DNA from: Cephalopachus bancanus
Lineage: Eukaryota > Chordata > Mammalia > Primates > Tarsiidae
Assembly (NCBI GenBank): GCA_027257055.1
Contig: JAPVLO010001821.1
Location: forward strand, 1 to 64,000
Direction of reading: 5' to 3'
DNA: 64,000 bases
Below the pieces are notes generated by a model that had not been told where the DNA came from, did no database searches, and was given only the letters and a program-made list of their open reading frames with translations. Each line of letters begins with the position of its first letter. Position 1 is the stretch's first letter. Both the position numbers and the translations under genes were made by a program. This document shows, in pieces, positions 55,024 through 64,000 of the stretch.

Positions 55024-57220
55024 TTGTTCACCTATTGACTTCTAAAGTGTTTTGGATTTGGCTTGTCGGTCTTCTATCAAAAGCATTTGCTCTTGCGATG
55101 GCATTTACGAGTAAGAGCTGACAGGCTTCGCTGGCTTGATGGGAGTGTGTATCAGGTTGGGAAACGCTGCGTCAAACATTTCCTGCATTGTTATTTAGTT
55201 CCTAGGAGTTTTATTCTGGCTTGGTGTATGGTGCCATCAAAGAATCTCAAGCTACAGCTTGATTTGGCCTAGCAGAGCCTTACGTCAATACTTCACATGT
55301 AGGAATGAGCATGTAAATTGTGCCCCACTGAGTCAAAGGAATGCTACACACTTACGAGTAGAAAAGCAGTACTGGCTTTCTGTTTGAATCCACAAAATTT
55401 TCACCCCTTGGCATTTCTCTATGCTAAGAAATGCAGTTACTCTCCCGTTTGCCTTGCTGAATAAGCATCGACGGCCTCTGTAGGCTTGCTGTGAATGTGC
55501 ATTTTCCTTGGGAACGAGGTTTTCAAATGTGTGCTGCACTATTTATGGGCTATCAATTTGATTCTAACTCGGTGCATGCTGCAATACATGGTCTCACAGT
55601 TTTCTCCTCATTTGGCGTTAGGCTCTGCAGAGTGCATTTGTTTGACCTGAAGTTCATTCATAGGACACGTAATGGAATGTGCAGCTTAAGGGTGCCACAC
55701 GGGGGCAATGGGAACTCCCCAGTAGAGGAAGAATGCATTGCCTGCTGAAGTCACCGGTGACATCTGAAGTGTTTCTGCTTTACAAATTTTTGTGTGGTCA
55801 GATACACAGATGCTCTGCCAAATGCACTGACGGAGAAGAGCGGACTGCCTTGGTTGTGTTTTTTGAATGTCAATCTTCCTTGGATAGTGCTGTGTGCAAA
55901 GGAAGCTGCACTGTTACTTCCTGGCACTGAGTCCTAGAAGGCATTGGTGCATGCTGTAATTCCTGATTCTCACTTGTTCCCTTTCATGTAGATTACGCTC
56001 TACAGGGTGACTGCTTGGGCGTGCAGCTTGTCAAACTTTCACATTCAGAATGCTCAACCCCACTGTGCCGCAAAGAAGGATCTGAGACAGTCACAGTTAC
56101 TTGTGGAAAGCATTACGTGTGACCCGGAGAATTCTGAATTCTGAATTTCCTCTTAAGGAAAGCAATTACACTGTGGATCGCTGTTCGGAATAGCCTTTCT
56201 GAGGACGGTCGTGCACAGGCATCTTCCTTGGTGGAGTCTGTGCCCAATGTGTGCTGCAGCCTTATCTCTTTGCTATGACTTTATACTTCACTGCTGCCTG
56301 CTGTAATACCTCGTTCTCACTCTTTCCCCTTGACTTGTGTTCCTTTCCATACAGGGCCTTTGCTCCCGAGAGGGAACGTCCGGGTTTCACAGATCGAAAC
56401 CTGCAATACCTAAATGCCCCAATGAGTGACCTTAGTGCTCCACAGTTACGGACAGGAGAGCATTATTTGTTTATGGGAGAATTCTAAATTGGTTTTCCCT
56501 ATTGCATTTAAACCTAAAAAGGACTACCAATGCTGTGCCGGTTTCATGTATGGATAAGCACGGAGAGCCTATGCAAAACTGGTGGTGAAGGTGGTCTTCC
56601 CGGGACACGCTATTGAAGCGTGCGCTGCACTGCCACGCATTGGCAGTCTCTGATAAGCTGGTTCTGTGCATGCCCTCCTACCCGATGCCAAGAGCTTCCC
56701 TGTATATGCCCTACACCAGTCAGGGAGCATGTGGTGACCAGAGTGCAACTTGAGGTGCTGCACTGACTGGAACCAGATCTCCACAGCCATTGGTAGCAAA
56801 GCATGCTTCATTCACCGTGAATGCTGAAACGTTTGCTCTTTTGACACGGGCGTCTAATAATGAATACAATGGCTCTTCGGCTTCGTTTGCCAGCCAGGCC
56901 TGAGAGCCTTTGTTTTCTTTCCCGAAAATAAGAGTCTTCCATGGGAGACATTCCTCAAAACTGCACGTCACTGAATGGGCAACAACTATTAACCTGGCTT
57001 TGCCTGTTGTGTGGTACCGGATTCTCCCCGTTTCCCTTCACCGTGTATTCTACTCCATTGAGTGCATATGCCTGGCAGAGCTGTATTCAATGTTTCCTAC
57101 TCCATTGAGTGCATATGCCTGGCAGAGCTGAATTCAATGTTTCCTGTAGCAGAATGCACCGCTCCATGGTGCCACACTGAGTGAAATGACCGATTCAGTG
57201 CTATTCTGGGAAAGCATTAT
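55024..57220. repeat. Macrosatellite unit U27 (2197 bp)
   Basis: Near-consensus copy, the last of the homogeneous right block. Common haplotype, with isolated run-length differences only. Confidence 0.97.
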
Positions 57221-59397
57221 TTGTTCACCTATTGACTTCTAAAGTGTTTTGGATTTGGCTTGTCGGTCTTCTATCAAAAGCATTTGCTCTTGCGATGGCA
57301 TTTACGAGTAAGAGCTGACAGGCTTCGCTGGCTTGATGGAGTGTGTATCAGGTTGGAAACGCTGCGTCAAACATTTCCTGCATTGTTATTTAGTTCCTAG
57401 GAGTTTTATTCTGCTTGGTGTATGGTGCCATCAAAGAATCTCAAGCTACAGCTTGATTTGGCCTAGCAGAGCCTTACGTCAATACTTCACATGTAGGAAT
57501 GAGCATGTAAATTGTGCCCCACTGAGTCAAAGGAATGCTACACACTTACGAGTAGAAAAGCAGTACTGGCTTTCTGTTTGAATCCACAAATTTTCACCCC
57601 TTGGCATTTCTCTATGCTAAGAAATGCAGTTACTCTCCCGTTTGCCTTGCTGAATAAGCATCGACGGCCTCTGTTAGGCTTGCTGTGAATGTGCATTTTC
57701 CTTGGAACGAGGTTTTCAAATGTGTGCTGCACTATTTATGGCTATCAATTTGATTCTAACTCGGTGCATGCTGCAATACATGGTCTCACATTTTCTCCTC
57801 ATTTGGCGTTAGGCTCTGCAGAGTGCATTTGTTTGACCTGAAGTTCATTCATAGGACACGTAATGGAATGTGCAGCTTAAGGTGCCACACGGGGGCAATG
57901 GGAACTCCCCAGTAGAGGAAGAATGCATTGCCTGCTGAAGTCACCGGGTGACATCTGAAGTGTTTCTGCTTTACAAATTTTTGTGTGGTCAGATACACAG
58001 ATGCTCTGCCAAATGCACTGACGGAGAAGAGCGGACTGCCTTGGTTGTGTTTGTTTTGAATGTCAATCTTCCTTGGATAGCTGTGTGCAAAGGAAGCTGC
58101 ACTGTTACTTCCTGGCACTGAGTCCTAGAAGGCATTGGTGCATGCTGTAATTCCTGATTCTCACTTGTTCCTTTCATGTAGATTACGCTCTACAGGGTGA
58201 CTGCTTGGGCGTGCAGCTTGTCAAACTTTCACATTCAGGAATGCTCAACCCCACTGTGCCGCAAAGATCTGAGACAGTCACAGTTACTTGTGGAAAGCAT
58301 TACGTGTGACCCGGGAGAATTCTGAATTCTGAATTTCCTCTTAAGGGAAAGCAATTACACTGTGGATCGCTGTTCGAATAGCCTTTCTGAGGACGGTCGT
58401 GCACAGGCATCTTCCTTGGTGGAGTCTGTGCCCAATGTGTGCTGCAGCCTTATCTCTTTGCTATGACTTTTATACTTCACTGCTGCCTGCTGTAATACCT
58501 CGTTCTCACTCTTTCCCCTTGACTTGTGTTCCTTTCCATACAGGGCCTTTGCTCCCGAGAGGGAACGTCCGGGTTCACAGATCGAAACCTGCAATACCTA
58601 AATGCCCCAATGAGTGACCTTAGTGCTCCACAGTTACGGACAGAGAGCATTATTTGTTTATGGGGAGAATTCTAAATTGGTTTTCCCTATTGCATTAAAC
58701 CTAAAAAGGACTACCAATGCTGTGCCGTTTCATGTATGGATAAGCACGGAGAGCCTATGCAAAACTGGTGAAGGTGGTCTTCCCGGGGACACGCTATTGA
58801 AGCGTGCGCTGCACTGCCACGCATTGGCAGTCTCTGATAAGCTGGTCTGTGCATGCCCTCCTACCCGATGCCAAGAGCTTCCCTGTATATGCCCTACACC
58901 AGTCAGGGAGCATGTGGTGACCAGAGTGCAACTTGAGGTGCTGCACTGACTGGAACCAGATCTCCACAGCCATTGGTAGCAAAGCATGCTTCATTCACCG
59001 TGAATGCTGAAACGTTTGCTCTTTTGACACGGCGTCTAATAATGAATACAATGGCTCTTCGCTTCGTTTGCCAGCCAGCCTGAGAGCCTTTGTTTTCTTT
59101 CCCGAAAATAAAGTCTTCCATGGGAGACATTCCTCAAAACTGCACGTCACTGAATGGGCAACAACTATTAACCTGGCTTTGCCTGTTGTGTGGTACCGGA
59201 TCTCCCCGTTTCCCTTCACCGTGTATTCTACTCCATTGAGTGCATATGCCTGCAGAGCTGTATTCAATGTTTCCTACTCCATTGAGTGCATATGCCTGGC
59301 AGAGCTGAATTCAATGTTTCCTGTAGCAGAATGCACCGCTCCATGGTGCCACACTGAGTGAAATGACCGATTCAGTGCTATTCTGGGAAAGCATTAT
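57221..59397. repeat. Macrosatellite unit U28 (2177 bp)
   Basis: Complete copy with the common haplotype. Single-base losses start to accumulate again from here to the right end of the window. Confidence 0.96.
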
Positions 59398-61557
59398 TTG
59401 TTCACCTATTGACTTCTAAAGTGTTTTGGATTTGGCTTGTCGTCTTCTATCAAAAGCATTTGCTCTTGCGATGGCATTTACGAGTAAGAGCTGACAGGCT
59501 TCGCTGGCTTGATGGAGTGTGTATCAGGTTGGGAAACGCTGCGTCAAACATTTCCTGCATTGTTATTTAGTTCCTAGGAGTTTATTCTGGCTTGGTGTAT
59601 GGTGCCATCAAAGAATCTCAAGCTACAGCTTGATTTGCCTAGCAGAGCCTTACGTCAATACTTCACATGTAGGAATGAGCATGTAAATTGTGCCCCACTG
59701 AGTCAAAGGAATGCTACACACTTACGAGAGAAAAGCAGTACTGCTTTCTGTTTGAATCCACAAAATTTTCACCCCTTGGCATTTCTCTATGCTAAGAAAT
59801 GCAGTTACTCTCCCGTTTGCCTTGCTGAATAAGCATCGACGGCCTCTGTTAGGCTTGCTGTGAATGTGCATTTTCCTTGGAACGAGGTTTTCAAATGTGT
59901 GCTGCACTATTTATGGGCTATCAATTTGATTCTAACTCGTGCATGCTGCAATACATGGGTCCACAGTTTTCTCCTCATTTGGCGTTAGCTCTGCAGAGTG
60001 CATTTGTTTGACCTGAAGTTCATTCATAGACACGTAATGGAATGTGCAGCTTAAGTGCCACACGGGGGCAATGGGAACTCCCCAGTAGAGAAGAATGCAT
60101 TGCCTGCTGAAGTCACCGGTGACATCTGAAGTGTTTCTGCTTTACAAATTTTGTTGTGGTCAGATACACAGATGCTCTGCCAAATGCACTGACGGAGAAG
60201 AGCGGACTGCCTTGGTTGTGTTTGTTTTGAATGTCAATCTTCCTGGATAGTGCTGTGTGCAAAGGAAGCTGCACTGTTACTTCCTGGCACTGAGTCCTAA
60301 GAAGGCATTGGTGCATGCTGTAATTCCTGATTCTCACTTGTTCCCTTTCATGTAGATTACGCTCTACAGTGACTGCTTGGGCGTGCAGCTTGTCAAACTT
60401 TCACATTCAGAATGCTCAACCCACTGTGCCGCAAAGAAGATCTGAGACAGTCACAGTTACTTGTGGAAAGCATTACGTGTGACCCGGGAGAATTCTGAAT
60501 TCTGAATTTCCTCTTAAGGGAAGCAATTACACTGTGGATCGCTGTTCGAATAGCCTTTCTGAGGACGGTCGTGCACAGCATCTTCCTTGGTGGAGTCTGT
60601 GCCCAATTGTGCTGCAGCCTTATCTCTTGCTATGACTTTTATACTTCACTGCTGCTGCTGTAATACCTCGTTCTCACCTTTCCCCTTGACTTGTGTTCCT
60701 TCCATACAGGCCTTTGCTCCCGAGAGGAACGTCCGGTTTCACAGATCGAAACCTCAATACCTAAATGCCCCAATGAGTGACCTTAGTGCTCCACAGTTAC
60801 GGACAGGAGAGCATTATTTGTTTATGGGGAGAATTCTAAATTGGTTTTCCCTATTGCATTAAACCTAAAAAGACTACCAATGCTGTGCCGGTTCATGTAT
60901 GGATAAGCACGAGAGCCTATGCAAAACTGGTGGTGAAGGTGGGTCTTCCCGGGACACGCTATTGAAGCGTGCGCTGCACTGCCACGCATTGGCATCTCTG
61001 ATAAGCTGGTTCTGTGCATGCCCTCCTACCCGATGCCAAGAGCTTCCCTGTATATGCCCTACACCAGTCAGGAGCATGTGGTGACCAAGTGCAACTTGAG
61101 GTGCTGCACTGACTGAACCAATCTCCACAGCCATTGGTAGCAAAGCATGCTTCATTCACCGGTGAATGCTGAAACGTTTGCTCTTTTGACACGGGCGTCT
61201 AATAATGAATACAATGGCTCTTCGGCTTCGTTTGCCAGCCAGGCCTGAGCCTTTGTTTTCTTTCCCGAAAATAAGAGTCTTCCATGGAGACATTCCTCAA
61301 AACTGCACGTCACTGAATGGGCAACAACTATTAACCTGCTTTGCCTGTTGTGTGGTACCGGATTCTCCCCGTTCCCTTCACCGTGTATTCTCCTCCATTG
61401 AGTGCATATGCCTGGCAGAGCTGTATTCAATGTTTCCTACTCCATTGAGTGCATATGCCTGCAGAGCTGAATTCAATGTTTCCTGTAGCAGAATGCACCG
61501 CTCCATGTGCCACACTGAGTGAAATGACCGATTCAGTGCTATTCGGGAAAGCATTAT
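59398..61557. repeat. Macrosatellite unit U29 (2160 bp), mosaic
   Basis: Has the alternative C in CTCCTCC near 61391 but the common bases at the other two diagnostic sites, so it is another intermediate haplotype. Confidence 0.95.
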
Positions 61558-63685
61558 TTGTTCACCTATTGACTTCTAAAGTGTTTGGATTTGGCTTCGG
61601 TCTTCTATCAAAAGCATTTGCTCTGCGATGGCATTTACAGTAAGAGCTGACAGCTTCGCTGGCTTGATGGAGTGTGTATCAGGTGGGAAACGCTGCGTCA
61701 AACATTTCCTGCATTGTTATTTAGTCCTAGGAGTTTTATTCTCTTGTGTATGGTGCCATCAAAGAATCTCAAGCTACAGCTTGATTGGCCTACAGAGCCT
61801 TACTCAATACTTCACATGTAGGATGAGCATGTAAATTGTGCCCCACTGAGTCAAAGGAATGCTACACACTTACGAGTAGAAAAGCATACTGCTTTCTGTT
61901 TGAATCCACAAAATTTTCACCCCTTGGCATTCTCTATGCTAAGAAATGCAGTTACTCTCCCGTTTGCCTTGCTGAATAAGCATCGACGCCTCTGTAGGCT
62001 TGCTGTGAATGTGCATTTTCCTGGGAACGAGTTTTCAAATGTGTGCTGCACTATTTATGGGCTATCAATTTGATTCTAACTCGGTGCATCTGCAATACAT
62101 GGGTCTCACAGTTTTCTCCTCATTTGGCGTTAGGCTCGCAGAGTGCATTTGTTTGACCTGAAGTTCATTCATAGGACACGTAATGGAATGTGCAGCTTAA
62201 GGGTGCCACACGGGCAATGGAACTCCCCAGTAGAGAAGAATGCATTGCCTGCTAAGTCACCGTGACATCTGAAGTGTTTCTGCTTTACAAATTTTTGTGT
62301 GGTCAATACACAGATGCTCTGCCAAATGCACTGACAGAAGAGCGACTGCCTTGGTTGTGTTTGTTTTGAATGTCAATCTTCCTTGGATATGCTGTGTCAA
62401 AGGAAGCTGCACTGTTACTTCCTGGCACTGAGTCCTAGAAGGCATTGGTGCATGCTGTATTCCTGATTCTCACTTTCCCTTTCATGTAGATTACCTCTAC
62501 AGGTGACTGCTTGGCGTGCAGCTTGTCAAACTTTCACATTCAGAATGCTCAACCCCACTGTGCCGCAAAGAAGATCTGAGACAGTCACAGTTACTTTGGA
62601 AAGCATTACGTGTGACCCGGGAGAATTCTGAATTCTGAATTTCCTCTTAAGGAAAGCAATTACACTGGGATCGCTGTTCGGAATAGCCTTTCTGAGACGG
62701 TCGTGCACAGCATCTTCCTTGTGGAGTCTGTGCCCAATGTGTGCTGCAGCCTTATCTCTTTGCTATGACTTTTATACTTCACTGCTGCCTGCTGTAATAC
62801 CTCGTTCTCACTCTTTCCCCTTGACTTGTGTTCCTTTCCATACAGGGCCTTTGCTCCCGAGAGGAACGTCCGGTTTCACAGATCGAAACCTGCAATACCT
62901 AAATGCCCCAATGAGTGACCTTAGTGCTCCACAGTACGGAGAGAGACATTATTTGTTTATGGGAGAATTCTAAATTGGTTTTCCCTATTGCATTTAAACC
63001 TAAAAGGACTACCAATGCTGTCCGGTTTCATGTATGAATAAGCACGGAGAGCCTATGCAAAACTGGTGTGAAGTGGTCTCCCCGGGACACGCTATTGAAG
63101 CGGCGCTGCACTGCCACGCATTGCAGTCTCTGATAAGCTGGTTTTGTGCATGCCCTCCTACCCGATGCCAAGACTTCCCTGTATATGCCCTACACCATCA
63201 GGAGCATGTGGTGACCAGAGTGCAACTTGAGTGCTGCACTGACTGAACCAGATCTCCACAGCCATTGGTAGCAAAGCATGCTTCATTCACCGGTGAATGC
63301 TGAAACGTTTGCTCTTTTTGACACGGGCGTCTAATAATGAATACAATGGCTCTTCGGCTTCGTTTGCCAGCCAGCCTGAGACCTTTGTTTTCTTTCCCGA
63401 AAATAAAGTCTTCCATGGAAACATTCCTCAAAACTGCACGTCACTGAATGGGCAACAACTATTAACCTGCTTTGCCTGTTGTGTGGTACCGATTCTCCCC
63501 GTTTCCCTTCACCGTGTATTCTACTCCATTGAGTGCATATGCCGGCAGAGCGTATTCATGTTCCTACTCCATTGAGTGCATATGCCTGCAGAGCTGAATT
63601 CAATGTTTCCTGTAGCAGAATGCACCGCTCCATGGTGCCACACTGAGTGAAATGACCGATTCAGTGCTATTCTGGAAAGCATTAT
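61558..63685. repeat. Macrosatellite unit U30 (2128 bp), mosaic
   Basis: Has the alternative T in GGTTTTG near 63143 but common bases in the 47-bp duplication, like U3. Moderately rich in single-base losses. Confidence 0.95.
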
Positions 63686-64000
63686 TTGTTCACCTATTGA
63701 CTTCTAAATGTTTTGGATTTGGCTTGTCGGTCTTCTATCAAAAGCTTTGCTCTTGCGATGCATTTACGAGTAAGAGCTGACAGGCTTCCTGGCTTGATGG
63801 AGTGTGTATCAGGTGGGAAACGCTGCTCAAACATTTCCTGCATTGTTATTTATTCCTAGAGTTTTATTCTGCTTGGTATGTGCCATCAAAGAATCTCAAG
63901 CTACAGCTTGATTTGGCCTAGCAAGCCTACGTCAATACTTCACATGTAGAATGACATGTAAATTGTGCCCCACTGAGTCAAAGAATGCTACACACTACGA
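63686..64000. repeat. Macrosatellite unit U31 (first 315 bp)
   Basis: Start of another copy cut by the window end. The array continues to the right. Confidence 0.93.

Overview
The whole 64 kb window is one head-to-tail tandem array of a single ~2.2 kb repeat unit (a macrosatellite or large satellite). It holds 28 complete copies, two truncated copies around a homopolymer block, and partial copies at both window ends. All copies share one orientation, and neither array edge lies in the window. There is no convincing protein-coding gene, tRNA, rRNA, transposon or CRISPR array. Array size, unit length and the absence of genes point to a eukaryotic heterochromatic or subtelomeric/pericentromeric block. 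A vertebrate is my guess only; I do not recognise the repeat family and cannot name the species.

Inside the unit there is a second level of organisation. Six diverged monomers can be aligned by eye from shared landmarks: a CTGCA anchor, a following GTGCATGCTG-like block, a pyrimidine-rich tract often ending in CAG, and a GCATTATTTG-like block. Anchor spacings in the reference copy (13115-15322) are 351, 375, 351, 374, 337 and 419 bp. The last includes a 47-bp internal direct duplication; without it the value is 372. The unit is therefore a hexameric higher-order repeat of ~360-370 bp monomers, possibly built from three ~725 bp dimers. Other constant elements are two palindromes with a CACCGGTG-type core and a GAATTCT heptad run.

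Region by region: 1-6492 holds three copies carrying an alternative haplotype or part of it. 6493-17521 holds five nearly identical full-length copies (2199-2210 bp). 17522-21039 becomes progressively deletion-rich and ends in 283 T followed by 220 A (21040-21542). The array then resumes about 780 bp further back in the unit. 21543-31100 decays to copies as short as 1995 bp, mostly through single-base losses of G on the + strand. A disrupted spot at about 31085-31105 is followed by better sequence. 31175-37572 holds copies with some private substitutions. 37850-39700 is full of over-long G, C and T runs. 44012-57220 is again a block of near-identical copies (2197-2208 bp), and 57221-64000 loses length gradually.

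Two signals are superimposed. Shared substitutions give real subfamilies. G-biased indels, run-length errors and the T/A block look like imperfect long-read assembly of a nearly identical array. The main biological content is the hexameric higher-order repeat and its haplotype mosaic; the main caution is that parts of the window are probably not accurate at base level.
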